A stretch of 27,281 bases of DNA from positions 1 through 27,281 of the forward strand of contig JBLNBX010000103.1 of NCBI GenBank assembly GCA_050260275.1, in the 5' to 3' direction. Numbering within the stretch: the first letter of the stretch is position 1; each line of letters begins with the position of its first letter. Shown here one piece after another: positions 1 to 7,886 of this stretch. The translations under genes were made by a program, and so were the position numbers. Source of the stretch: DATMXS01 sp050260275 (GTDB taxonomy: Bacteria; Acidobacteriota; Terriglobia; Bryobacterales; Bryobacteraceae). The notes under the pieces were generated by a model that was not told the origin of the DNA, did not search any database, and was given only the letters and a program-made list of their open reading frames with translations.

Positions 1-1
1 A

Positions 2-130
2 AGAGTGAAGGGAACTCTGTTCGAGAAGACCAATATCATCAAGGTGACATCGATCGAGCGGGCCGCCGGCGCCCCTGCCCAGGCTGCGAGTCCTGCCGGG
101 CACGGCGCGCACGGCCATCCAAACCACTGA
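2..130 (+). CDS. C-terminal end of a hypothetical protein (cut by window edge)
   Basis: The frame is open from the window edge and ends at TGA 128-130, giving the last 42 residues of a protein whose start lies outside. The visible part opens with a beta-strand-like pattern (VKGTLFEKTNIIKVTSIE) and ends in a flexible Ala/Gly/His-rich tail (HGAHGHPNH). Two strands followed by a His-rich tail would suit a small secreted or metal-associated beta-barrel protein, but that is a guess and no family is recognised. It points towards the GH30 gene (convergent), with two hairpins in the gap. The alternatives are chance translation or another family; the amino-acid pattern and the hairpins after the stop favour a real gene end. 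Confidence 0.5.
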   Translation, partial: RVKGTLFEKTNIIKVTSIERAAGAPAQAASPAGHGAHGHPNH

Positions 131-167
131 GGGCAGCGGCGCGTGGATAGGGTCCCGCATCTCGGAC

Positions 168-259
168 GCCTGCCTGAAGCAGGCAGCGCCGCAGCGTGCC
201 GCCAGCTCTGAAGACGGCGGCGGACGGAGCAGGGCTGAGGCGCGCCCGCTCTCAGCCCT
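168..259. terminator. Two hairpins between convergent genes
   Basis: Positions 168-184 form GCCTGC-ctgaa-GCAGGC. Positions 231-259 form a perfect 9-bp stem, AGGGCTGAG paired with CTCAGCCCT, around an 11-nt loop. They lie between the partial plus-strand gene ending at 130 and the minus-strand GH30 gene ending at 289. Neither has a T-tract, so intrinsic termination is plausible but not certain. Confidence 0.4.
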
Positions 260-288
260 CAACCGTATCCGGTGTTGCGATCGGGCGC

Positions 289-1692
289 TCAGCTACTGCT
301 CGGAAGCGCAACTTGCGCCGTAAACGTCGTAACGCTCATCGGCGCAAGAGACGCCCTCAGCGTGTTCCCCGAGATGGGGATCGCCGGGAGCGTCGCCAGG
401 TTCTCCGTCTCGGATGTGCGGCAGGGGACGGCAGAGGTGGCGTTGACGCCTTGCAGGCTGACCTCTAGGTCCTGCGGGCTATCGTGCTCGTTGATGGCGA
501 CCAGCACAAGCCGCTTCTCCGGCTCGTTCTTGTAAGCCGAAATCAGCACGCCAGGAGTCGGCTCCGTCTCCATCTCGATGCGGAAGTAGCCGGGCCGCAC
601 GAAGCGGCTGTAGTTTCCGATCGTATACAGGCGCTTGTCGATCGTATACGTCTTCTTGTTCAGATCCAGATGAACGAGGCTGCCGCCGCTGTTGTACTGG
701 CTCACCGCCCACCAATAGAACCAGGCGTTCGTTCGATTCTCCGCCACATGGGTGTGGAGCACCTTGGCCCAGTAGACACCATCGCGTATGTCCGGGTAAT
801 TTTTGCCGAGATTGGCCGCTTCTGTCTGCCAGATCTTTTTCTTCTTCTTGAGTGTCTCTGTCAGCAGGCCCGAACGCTGGGTAACGGGCGGGAACGGCAC
901 CCGTGCGACGGTTCCGTAAGCATGCACGCCGACGATATCGACACGCGCCGCCGTGACTGGATCTTCGAGCGATTCGAGCACGGGGTTTTCGGTCCACGCG
1001 CTGTGCTCGCCCACGATCACCTTTGCTGTGATCTTGTCCCGCTCGAAAACTGGGATCAGCACCAGGAGAAAATCGTGGAATTCCTTCCCCGTCCAGTAAC
1101 ACGATGAGTACTTCACCGTGATGTCGGGCTCATTGGCGAGCGAGATGGCGTAGATGTCGATGTCGTGGTGCTCCTTGTACCCGCGCACGTACATCGAGAG
1201 ATACTCCGCATAGGCCTGGTACTTGTCCCGCCGCAGGCGGCCGCCGACCACGTTGTTGTTGTCCTTCATCCACGCGGGCGGGCTCCACACGGTGCTCATG
1301 TACCGCGTGCAGCCGCGCTTGCCGGCTTCGCGCATGAACCAGATCTCGTCTTCGTCGCCGGTCCAATTCCAAACGCCTTCTTGCGGCTCGATTGACGGCG
1401 AAGGCCCGTTCTCCTTCGTTCCCCAGGTGCCGCCATCACCGACGAAGTTGCGAACGATGGAAAGACCCGCGCCGGTGGTCTGCGAAAACAGAGCATCCAA
1501 TATCTCGCTGCGCTGCGGCTCGGGGAAGCCCATCAAGTTGCCGGCCATGTGGAACGCGGCCGAAGCCCCGAAACCGTCGATCTCCTGAGCTGTCCGGCTC
1601 CAGTCAAGAGTCGCAGTGCTCTTGCCGAACGCCGCTCTGGCAACGATAGGGAACATCGCAGTCAGCTTCGCGAATTCACGCCTGCTGTGCAT
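289..1692 (-). CDS. GH30 family glycoside hydrolase, probable xylanase
   Basis: The product is a secreted retaining glycosidase of about 467 residues that probably cuts xylan or a related backbone outside the cytoplasm. I chose ATG 1692 because GGAAAGGGGCG precedes it and it starts a Tat-type signal (MHSRREF, then a hydrophobic stretch); an upstream in-frame start at 1743 would put 17 residues in front of the signal. GH30 hallmarks are IDGFGAS near the N-terminus, SPPAWMKDNN, the acid/base Glu in SLANEPD (about residue 188) and the nucleophile Glu in WQTEAAN (about residue 291). A beta-rich C-terminal part (ISAYKNEPEKRLVLVAINEH onward) matches the side beta-domain of GH30. The gene is divergent from GH127. 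Known GH30 activities also include beta-glucosidase and glucuronoxylanase; the exact substrate cannot be read from the sequence. Confidence 0.85.
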   Translation of the reverse strand: MHSRREFAKLTAMFPIVARAAFGKSTATLDWSRTAQEIDGFGASAAFHMAGNLMGFPEPQRSEILDALFSQTTGAGLSIVRNFVGDGGTWGTKENGPSPSIEPQEGVWNWTGDEDEIWFMREAGKRGCTRYMSTVWSPPAWMKDNNNVVGGRLRRDKYQAYAEYLSMYVRGYKEHHDIDIYAISLANEPDITVKYSSCYWTGKEFHDFLLVLIPVFERDKITAKVIVGEHSAWTENPVLESLEDPVTAARVDIVGVHAYGTVARVPFPPVTQRSGLLTETLKKKKKIWQTEAANLGKNYPDIRDGVYWAKVLHTHVAENRTNAWFYWWAVSQYNSGGSLVHLDLNKKTYTIDKRLYTIGNYSRFVRPGYFRIEMETEPTPGVLISAYKNEPEKRLVLVAINEHDSPQDLEVSLQGVNATSAVPCRTSETENLATLPAIPISGNTLRASLAPMSVTTFTAQVALPSSS

Positions 1693-1743
1693 CGGAACGC
1701 CCCTTTCCGTAAGATCCTCGAAGCCGGCCCTTCGGGATGTCAT

Positions 1744-1769
1744 GGCCTGTCAGGCCGTCATCGATTATA
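1744..1769 (-). promoter_or_regulatory. Candidate GH30 promoter -10 box with adjacent palindrome
   Basis: On the minus strand 1769-1764 reads TATAAT, a perfect -10 box, about 72 nt before the GH30 start codon. No good -35 is present at 16-18 nt. The predicted transcript start falls in a perfect 13-bp palindrome, GGCCTG-T-CAGGCC at 1744-1756, which could be an operator or a 5' hairpin. Confidence 0.4.
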
Positions 1770-1835
1770 CTCGACGCATCCGAGCCCTCAGGCCGCGGCG
1801 AGCCGTGGCCCGCCCAACTCTCGCGGCATCGCCGC

Positions 1836-1872
1836 GCAAGCGCTTGCCTGGTGCCCTGCCCGGGAAGATAAT
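1836..1872 (+). promoter_or_regulatory. LacI-type operator overlapping the GH127 promoter
   Basis: GCAAGCGCTTGC at 1836-1847 is a perfect 12-bp palindrome of the LacI/GalR/CcpA type with a central CG. Its right half supplies the -35 box (TTGCCT, 1844-1849), followed after 17 nt by GATAAT (1867-1872). Binding here would block polymerase. The same core occurs upstream of lacI (5577-5588) and GH51 (5862-5873). The inferred leader before ATG 1891 is only about 12 nt. Confidence 0.75.
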
Positions 1873-1890
1873 CGGTTCTGGGACGAAGCC

Positions 1891-4389
1891 ATGAACAAGC
1901 CATCCGAGAGCATCATCAGCCGTCGCGAAGTGTTCAGCAAGGCGGGCAAAGCCGCCGGCGTCGCCGCCGTCGCTCCGTTCTTGCATACCGCCATCCTCTC
2001 CGCCTCGCAAAGCAAGGAGGGCGCTCCGCTCAATGCGGAGGCCGGGATAGACCGCATCACGATCTTTCCCGGAAAGACGTACCTCAAAGCATGGGCGGGG
2101 TACGGTGATCAGCCCCGCCCGGAGCGCGCCGTGCCTTGGGAGCCCAAGCAGCCCGAACCGCCGGCGCCGACCGGCCCGGCGTTCAAGACCCTCTGGACAA
2201 AGGTGTCGGGGCCGGGCGATGTCAGGTTCGAAAACCCTGATGCGGCCGTCACTACGGCCACCTTCACGCGGCTCGGGGATTACGTGCTGAGATTCTCGGC
2301 GGACAACGGGCAGACGAAGAGTGAATCCACGCTGCGCGTCTCAGTTCAGGAGGCGCCCCCGGCGCGACAGCTTGATGCTGTCCACACCCGGCGCTACAAA
2401 CTGGACAGCAAGCTCTGGAGCGCCCGTGCCAAGGCGCTGATCGTCAACTGGATTCCCCATTGCATCGACGTGATCAACAGCGATCACGTGGTCCTCGGGC
2501 CTGGCGGGATCGACAACTTCGTCGAAGCCGGCAAGAAGCTGCGCGGAGAGCCGGCGGGCCTGCACAAGGGCTTCGTGTTTTCCAACGCCTGGGTCCATCA
2601 GACGGTGGAAGCCATGAGTCTCGCCCTGATGGTCGACGCCAACGGCGATCCCGAGATCGAGAAAGCCCAGGCGAAGTTCCGCGCAACGCTAGAAGACTGG
2701 ATCCCAAAGATACTCTCGGCCCAGGAGCCCGATGGCTATCTCCAGACCGCGTTTACACTGGACAGGCTTGAGCGTGACGGCCGGATAACCGAAAGCAGTA
2801 AGTTTAAGCACTGGGACCCCGCGCACCGCGACGACCATGAAGGCTATGTGGCCGGGTACTTTCTGGAATCTGCCATCAGCCACTACCTCATGACCGACAG
2901 GAAGGACTCCCGCCTGTACGACGCGGCCAAGAAGCTGGCGGATTGCTGGGCAAACAACATCGGCCCCGCGCCGAAGAAGCCCTGGTACGACGGCCACCAG
3001 GGGATGGAGCAGGCGCTGGTGCGCTTCGGCCGGTTCGTGAACGACATCGAAGGAGGCGGCAAGGGCGACCGCTACATCCAGACCGCCAAGTTCTTGCTCG
3101 ACTGCCGCTACACCGCCGCGTCCACCACGCGTGACCGCCACGAGTACGATCAGAGCCACGCGCCCGTGGTGCAGCAGTACGAGGCGGTGGGCCACGCTGT
3201 CCGCGCCGCTTACACCTACTCGGGCATGGCCGACGTTGCTGTCGAGACCCACGACCCCGATTACCAGAGCGCTGTGAAGTCCCTCTGGGACAACATAGTC
3301 AATCGCAAGTACTACCTTACGGGCGGTGTCGGCAGCGGCGAGACTCCCGAAGGCTTTGGCCCGAACTACTCGCTGCGGAACAACTCTTACTGCGAATCGT
3401 GCTCAAGCTGCGGGATGATCTTCTTCCACTGGAAGATGAATCTTGCCTATCATGACGCGCGGTACGCCGACAACTACGAGGAGACCATGTACAACGCTCT
3501 CCTCGGCTCGATGGATCTCGAAGGCAAGAACTTCTACTACACCAATCCGCTCGACGCTAACATGGCCCGCAGCTCCTGGCATAATTGCCCCTGCTGCGTC
3601 GGAAACATACCGCGCACGCTCCTGATGATTCCAACGTGGACCTATGCCACGTCTCCTGACGGTATTTACGTCAATATGTACATCGGCAGCACGGTCACGC
3701 TCGAGCGCGCTGCTGGAACGGATGTAGAGATCGTCCAGAAGACCGACTATCCCTGGAGCGGAAAGATAGCACTTACCATCAACCCCAAGGCCGCCAGGCA
3801 GTTCGCGCTGCGCCTGCGCATCCCGAACCGTGCCACCAGCAAGTTGTACGAGGCCACTCCCGAAGTCTCCGGGCTGGTTTCGCTCGCCGTGAACGGCAGG
3901 CCTGTGAAGCCTGTAATCGAAAAAGGCTATGCGGTGATAAGGCGCGAGTGGAAGGCGGGAGATCAGGTCGAGCTGGAACTGCCGCTCAGGGTGCAGCGCG
4001 TGAAGGCCGTGGAACAGGTCGCCGCCTTGCGCGGCAAGGTCGCGCTGCGGTACGGCCCGCTCGTCTACAACATCGAAAAAACTGATCAGGACATCACAAA
4101 GGCGCTCGCCGATACCGCTCCTCTTACTGCCGAATGGCGTCCGGATCTGTTGGGCGGAGTGACAGCCATCACTGGCACATTTGCCGACGGCAGCAGACTG
4201 CTCGCGATTCCCAACTACGCTCGCCTCAATCGCCAGAAGGACCTGCCACCCGAGGCCGGGCCCCTCTCGGCCAGCCCGGAACTCTACATGGGGCCGAACG
4301 CGAAGGCGCCCGAGCGCCCGCAAGGCGGCGCACGCCGTCGCCGGGAGCAGTTGCCTCCTGCGTCGATCATCTGGATCACACGGGCATAG
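1891..4389 (+). CDS. GH127 (DUF1680) beta-L-arabinofuranosidase
   Basis: Enzymes of this family remove beta-linked L-arabinofuranose, for example from hydroxyproline-rich glycoprotein or arabinan side chains. ATG 1891 begins a Tat signal (SRREVF, then AAGVAAVAPFL); the open frame runs further upstream but there lies antisense to GH30. Residues about 50-152 look like an Ig/PKD-like domain, and the catalytic alpha-barrel with beta-domains follows from about 160 to 832. Family zinc-thiolate features are visible: Glu487 (EGFGP, candidate acid/base), E502-x-C504 and the C568-C569 pair (CPCC), corresponding to the zinc ligands and cysteine nucleophile described for HypBA1. At 832 residues it is longer than plain GH127 enzymes (~650) because of the signal and N-terminal domain. 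Related families GH142/GH146 share the fold, so linkage specificity is inferred. Confidence 0.88.
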   Translation: MNKPSESIISRREVFSKAGKAAGVAAVAPFLHTAILSASQSKEGAPLNAEAGIDRITIFPGKTYLKAWAGYGDQPRPERAVPWEPKQPEPPAPTGPAFKTLWTKVSGPGDVRFENPDAAVTTATFTRLGDYVLRFSADNGQTKSESTLRVSVQEAPPARQLDAVHTRRYKLDSKLWSARAKALIVNWIPHCIDVINSDHVVLGPGGIDNFVEAGKKLRGEPAGLHKGFVFSNAWVHQTVEAMSLALMVDANGDPEIEKAQAKFRATLEDWIPKILSAQEPDGYLQTAFTLDRLERDGRITESSKFKHWDPAHRDDHEGYVAGYFLESAISHYLMTDRKDSRLYDAAKKLADCWANNIGPAPKKPWYDGHQGMEQALVRFGRFVNDIEGGGKGDRYIQTAKFLLDCRYTAASTTRDRHEYDQSHAPVVQQYEAVGHAVRAAYTYSGMADVAVETHDPDYQSAVKSLWDNIVNRKYYLTGGVGSGETPEGFGPNYSLRNNSYCESCSSCGMIFFHWKMNLAYHDARYADNYEETMYNALLGSMDLEGKNFYYTNPLDANMARSSWHNCPCCVGNIPRTLLMIPTWTYATSPDGIYVNMYIGSTVTLERAAGTDVEIVQKTDYPWSGKIALTINPKAARQFALRLRIPNRATSKLYEATPEVSGLVSLAVNGRPVKPVIEKGYAVIRREWKAGDQVELELPLRVQRVKAVEQVAALRGKVALRYGPLVYNIEKTDQDITKALADTAPLTAEWRPDLLGGVTAITGTFADGSRLLAIPNYARLNRQKDLPPEAGPLSASPELYMGPNAKAPERPQGGARRRREQLPPASIIWITRA

Positions 4390-4404
4390 CCGGTTTGAAG
4401 CGAA

Positions 4405-4436
4405 GGCCGGGCCGGGAGCCTGATCCCGGTCCGGCC
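4405..4436. terminator. Strong hairpin between GH127 and lacI
   Basis: GGCCGGGCCGGGA (4405-4417) pairs with TCCCGGTCCGGCC (4424-4436) through 13 bp with one G-U pair and a 6-nt loop. It lies 16 nt after the GH127 stop, in the gap before the convergent lacI gene. No T-run follows, so it may be bidirectional or Rho-assisted. Confidence 0.6.
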
Positions 4437-4532
4437 GGGCATCCCAGGGAGCACTCCGCGGCTCGCCATGCCGTAGGGAGCAAGGCCGCTTGATTCGGCA
4501 CTGGCAACCTCGGGGCTTGAGCGAGTATTGGC

Positions 4533-5531
4533 TCAGCGCTCGCGCGCCGGCCCGGTGGAGTCGCGCACGACGAGCTCGGGATCGAGCAGGATTTCCCGGG
4601 CGGCCTGAGGCGCCTCCTTGGCGCTCATGATGGCTTCAAAAGCGAGCTTGCCGATTTTCGCGCGAGGAATGTTCACCGTCGTGAGCGCCGGGTAAGTAAA
4701 CTCCGACAACTCGATATTGTCGAATCCCGTCACGCATATGTCGTCTGGTACCGACAGCCCCTGCCGCCTCACCTCGCGGAGCACTCCGATCGCCATATAG
4801 TCGTTCACGCAAACTATCGCGGTGGGCCTGAATGACGATGTCAGCAGCTCGCGCGCGGCGTTCGCGCCGCCGGCCGGAGTATCGACGCTGACGGCAACGG
4901 TGTTATCCACTTCAGCGCCGTACTGGCTCACCGTTTCGACAAATGCCGCCTTGCGGACCTGCAGGGGGCTGAGGCCGTCGTGGTGGCCGACGAAAGCCAT
5001 CCTGCGGTGGCCGAGCAAGTACAGATACTGCACTACGCGACGCATGCCCAGCTCATACCGCACCCGGATGTTAGTGGTGTTGTCCCCGGGCACTCCGACA
5101 TCATAGAACACGACCGGCAGTTTGCTGGCCTGCACCTTCGCCAGAACCGGCGGCGCCATCTCCGAAACCACGATGGCGAGGCCGGACACGCGGTTGCTGA
5201 GCAGAGACTCGACGCCCGCCATGAGCTGGTCCACGCTGTAGTCCGTGTGTTCGACTAGCACCTCGTAACCGCTCTCCCGCGCCGCGCTGTCGAGCGCGCG
5301 AAAAACATCTATGAAGAAGGGATTGCTCACGTTAGAGACGATCACCCCGACCGTGCGGCTGATACCGCCTGCGAGCGTCCGCGCGTGCAGGTTCGGATAG
5401 TAGTTCAGATCCGTCAAGGCCTGGAGGACGCGTTTCTTAGTTGTCTCCTTAACGACTCCGACATCGTTGAGCACGCGCGATACCGTAGCCGTAGATACAC
5501 GCGCCCTCTTGGCGACTTGCTCTAGCGTCAT
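4533..5531 (-). CDS. LacI-family transcriptional repressor
   Basis: This 332-residue protein has the full LacI layout. An N-terminal helix-turn-helix (LEQVAKRARVSTATVSRVLN) is followed by the hinge helix region ARTLAGG and a periplasmic-binding-protein-like sensor domain from about residue 60 (GVIVSNVSNPFF; later CVNDYMAIGVLREVR and VTGFDNIELSEFTYPALTTV). ATG 5531 is the only sensible start, directly in front of the HTH; its Shine-Dalgarno is weak. The gene lies between GH127 and GH51. Perfect GYAAGCGCTTRC palindromes overlap its own promoter and both neighbours' promoters, so I infer a repressor released by an arabinose-containing sugar and autoregulated. The ligand is unknown. Confidence 0.93.
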   Translation of the reverse strand: MTLEQVAKRARVSTATVSRVLNDVGVVKETTKKRVLQALTDLNYYPNLHARTLAGGISRTVGVIVSNVSNPFFIDVFRALDSAARESGYEVLVEHTDYSVDQLMAGVESLLSNRVSGLAIVVSEMAPPVLAKVQASKLPVVFYDVGVPGDNTTNIRVRYELGMRRVVQYLYLLGHRRMAFVGHHDGLSPLQVRKAAFVETVSQYGAEVDNTVAVSVDTPAGGANAARELLTSSFRPTAIVCVNDYMAIGVLREVRRQGLSVPDDICVTGFDNIELSEFTYPALTTVNIPRAKIGKLAFEAIMSAKEAPQAAREILLDPELVVRDSTGPARER

Positions 5532-5557
5532 TGGGTTACTTACTATGGCAAAGCCTT

Positions 5558-5588
5558 ATTGTATCACGCCGCTACGGTAAGCGCTTAC
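5558..5588 (-). promoter_or_regulatory. lacI autoregulatory operator and -10 box
   Basis: GTAAGCGCTTAC at 5577-5588 is a perfect palindrome. On the minus strand TACAAT (5563-5558) forms a -10 box, with the operator covering where a -35 would lie. The predicted leader to ATG 5531 is about 20 nt. The geometry matches the GH127 and GH51 sites, which supports autorepression. Confidence 0.65.
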
Positions 5589-5861
5589 AGGCGTCTTACA
5601 TGGGTTGCGCTCTATATCCAGGAACGCGAGGATCCGAGTCTCGCCACTCATCCACTCGGGAGCGCAGGCCCCGGTCAGGCTGCTGCGCTTCTACACGCGG
5701 GCGGCCCCCAGATGCCGTTCCGCGCGGGGAATCGGCTGCACCGGACAGGCTGCCACAAGGCCGGCACAACCTGCGGATGATGGTTCCAGCCGCTCATCCC
5801 GGTGCTTGCGTCATGGAATAGTGCCGCCGCCCGCAGACGCGCCCTGCATCGCCTCTTCTCT
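5589..5861. other. Intergenic stretch between lacI and GH51, no gene seen
   Basis: The divergent lacI-GH51 gap (5532-5974) has operators at both ends. The ~270 nt between them holds only short frames without a recognisable start, ribosome site or domain; their translations are Arg/Ala/Pro-rich and look non-coding. I see no RNA gene. Confidence 0.5.
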
Positions 5862-5899
5862 GCAAGCGCTTGCTCGCCCAAACTGTGTTGCTCTATACT
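5862..5899 (+). promoter_or_regulatory. LacI-type operator overlapping the GH51 promoter
   Basis: GCAAGCGCTTGC at 5862-5873 is identical to the GH127 operator. Its right half forms the -35 box TTGCTC (5870-5875), and TATACT (5894-5899) follows after 18 nt. The leader to ATG 5975 is about 70 nt. Confidence 0.75.
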
Positions 5900-5974
5900 C
5901 TCGTGGAAATCGGTGCGCGGGCCGCTGGCGTGTACTCAGCGGGCGCGCCGCGCCGCGTCGAACTGGAGGTGATC

Positions 5975-7579
5975 ATGGCCAACAAGTCTTTCTCCCGGCG
6001 AGGTTTTGTCGCCGGCGCCGGCGCCGCGGTTTTCGCGGCCGCCACATCCCGCAAGGGCTTCTCCGCGACTGCGCAGGAGACCCGCGTCACGGTCTATCCT
6101 ACAGCAGAGATAGGAACAATTAGTTCCCTGCTGCACGGATCGTTTGCCGAGCACCTCGGCAGTTGTGTTTACGGCGGCTTGTGGGTCGGCCGGAACTCGT
6201 CTATTCCCAATATCGAAGGCTTCCGCAAACAGGCCATCGATGACCTTAAAGCGCTCGGGATCCCAGTCCTCCGGTGGCCCGGCGGGTGCTTCGCCGACGA
6301 CTACCACTGGCGCGACGGTATCGGCCCCGTCGAGAAGCGCCCCAAGACCGTCAACATCCACTGGGGCAACTACACCGAGGACAACAGCTTCGGAACCCAC
6401 GAGTTTATCCGCCTGTGCCGCCTGATCGGAGCGGAGCCGTACCTGGCCGCCAATCTTGGCAGCGGAACGCCCGAGGAGATGCGCGACTGGATGGAGTATT
6501 GCAACTATCCGTCTGGCAGCAGTCTCTCAGACGAGCGCGCCGCGAATGGGTCGCCGGAGCCGTTCAACGTCCGTTACTGGGGCATCGGAAACGAGAACTG
6601 GGGCTGTGGCGGCAATATGACTCCCCAGTACTACGCCGACGTGTACCGCAGGTTCCGCACATATGCGCGCGCGTTTGGCGAGACCAGGCCGTTCACCATC
6701 GCGTGCGGACCCAGCGGCAACGACGTGGCTTGGACGCGAGGATTCATGGAGTCAGTCATCGCGCGCGGGCCGGGTTCGCTGCCCAACGGCTGGGCGATGC
6801 ACTTCTATTCCAACGGCCGCGACGTACCCACCAAATTCACCGTCGAGAACATGCAGGCGCAGCTATCGTCGTTCGCGCAGATGGAAGAGGCCATCCGAAT
6901 CCAGCGCGGCCTCCTGGACAGCTATCTGAGCGCGATAGCGCGGCGTAGTACCCAGGGCGGACCGAACAGGCCCACGCCCGCGGTGCATCTCATCATCGAT
7001 GAGTGGGGCGTCTGGGACCGCATGATCCCGGAGGAGGAGAAGCAATACGGCCGGCTCTGGATGCAAAGCACCGTCCGCAGCGCCGTCGCGGCGGCTATGG
7101 GCCTCAATGTGTTCCACCGGCAGGCGGACAAGTTGTACATGTGCAACATCGCGCAGACCGTTAACGTGCTTCAGTCCGTGCTGCTCGCGCACGGGAATAA
7201 TTGCGTTAAGACCACGACTTACTACGCTTTCGAGCTGCAAAAGCCTCACCGGGACAAGATTTCCGTGCGCACCGAGACCGGCGACACCTCGCCGCTCGGA
7301 ATCTCGCTCTCTGCCTCGCGGAAAGACAACGAGCTGGTCGTCACGTTCGTGAACCCAAAACACGACGTGCACATGAAGGTGAATTGCTCGCTCGCAGGAA
7401 CGCGGGCCGTGTCCGCCAGGGCGCAGTTGCTCCATCACCCTGACTACAACGCCTGCAACACCTTCGAGAACCCGAACACCGTGGTGCCGAAGGATCACCC
7501 CGTGTCGGCCGCTAACGAGCGCGTTCAGCTCGAGCTGCCGCCCATCTCGATCGCAACAGCGATCATCCGGCTGGCGTAG
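5975..7579 (+). CDS. GH51 alpha-L-arabinofuranosidase (compact form)
   Basis: This retaining exo-enzyme probably releases alpha-L-arabinofuranose from arabinoxylan or arabinan. ATG 5975 is preceded by the strong site GGAGGTGATC and starts a Tat signal (SRRGFVAGAGAAVFAAA). The 534-residue protein is a TIM barrel plus C-terminal beta-sandwich with no insertion. Landmarks are LRWPGGCFADDYHWRDGIGP (about 99-118), the acid/base Glu207 in GIGNENWG, and the nucleophile Glu343 in IIDEWGVW. The C-terminus (VQLELPPISIATAIIRLA) matches the family end. It lies downstream of a LacI-type operator, divergent from lacI, and RraA-like follows after 307 nt and a hairpin. Most GH51 enzymes are cytoplasmic; export by Tat implies action on polymer or oligomer in the periplasm or outside. 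Confidence 0.93.
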   Translation: MANKSFSRRGFVAGAGAAVFAAATSRKGFSATAQETRVTVYPTAEIGTISSLLHGSFAEHLGSCVYGGLWVGRNSSIPNIEGFRKQAIDDLKALGIPVLRWPGGCFADDYHWRDGIGPVEKRPKTVNIHWGNYTEDNSFGTHEFIRLCRLIGAEPYLAANLGSGTPEEMRDWMEYCNYPSGSSLSDERAANGSPEPFNVRYWGIGNENWGCGGNMTPQYYADVYRRFRTYARAFGETRPFTIACGPSGNDVAWTRGFMESVIARGPGSLPNGWAMHFYSNGRDVPTKFTVENMQAQLSSFAQMEEAIRIQRGLLDSYLSAIARRSTQGGPNRPTPAVHLIIDEWGVWDRMIPEEEKQYGRLWMQSTVRSAVAAAMGLNVFHRQADKLYMCNIAQTVNVLQSVLLAHGNNCVKTTTYYAFELQKPHRDKISVRTETGDTSPLGISLSASRKDNELVVTFVNPKHDVHMKVNCSLAGTRAVSARAQLLHHPDYNACNTFENPNTVVPKDHPVSAANERVQLELPPISIATAIIRLA

Positions 7580-7588
7580 AGCAAGGTT

Positions 7589-7625
7589 GCGAGCCGGAGG
7601 CGGCGAATAGCCGTCCCCGGCTCGC
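7589..7625 (+). terminator. Hairpin downstream of GH51
   Basis: GCGAGCCGG (7589-7597) pairs perfectly with CCGGCTCGC (7617-7625), and a nested CGGC/GCCG stem (7601-7604 with 7610-7613) sits inside. It starts 10 nt after the GH51 stop. No T-tract follows. The rest of the gap to 7886 holds no gene I can support. Confidence 0.55.
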
Positions 7626-7886
7626 CTTCACTCCCGTTCGCCCACCCTTCCCAACACATTCGCTCGAGTCTGCACCGGGCGCCCTCCTGTTCGAACCGCC
7701 GGCTTACGTACTGCGCGGATCGTCGCACGCGGGAACCTCACCGGGGCCCGTGGATCTGATATGTTCCCTGATGACGCGCTCTGTCCGCTTTCGGCCGGCC
7801 CCGCTGGATGTCGCCGTGGCGCGCGGTGTACGGCCGCCGCGGGCACGCGCGCCAGGGCACAAGCCAGGGCACAAGGAAGACTCCAA

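Noticed and set aside
1549..1890. Upstream extension of the GH127 frame
   Set aside because: The extension overlaps GH30 on the other strand and crosses the operator and promoter; the Tat signal begins at ATG 1891.
5605..6123. A plus-strand frame of 172 codons between lacI and GH51
   Set aside because: It overlaps the operator, promoter and start of GH51 in another frame, and its composition is Arg/Ser/Ala-rich.
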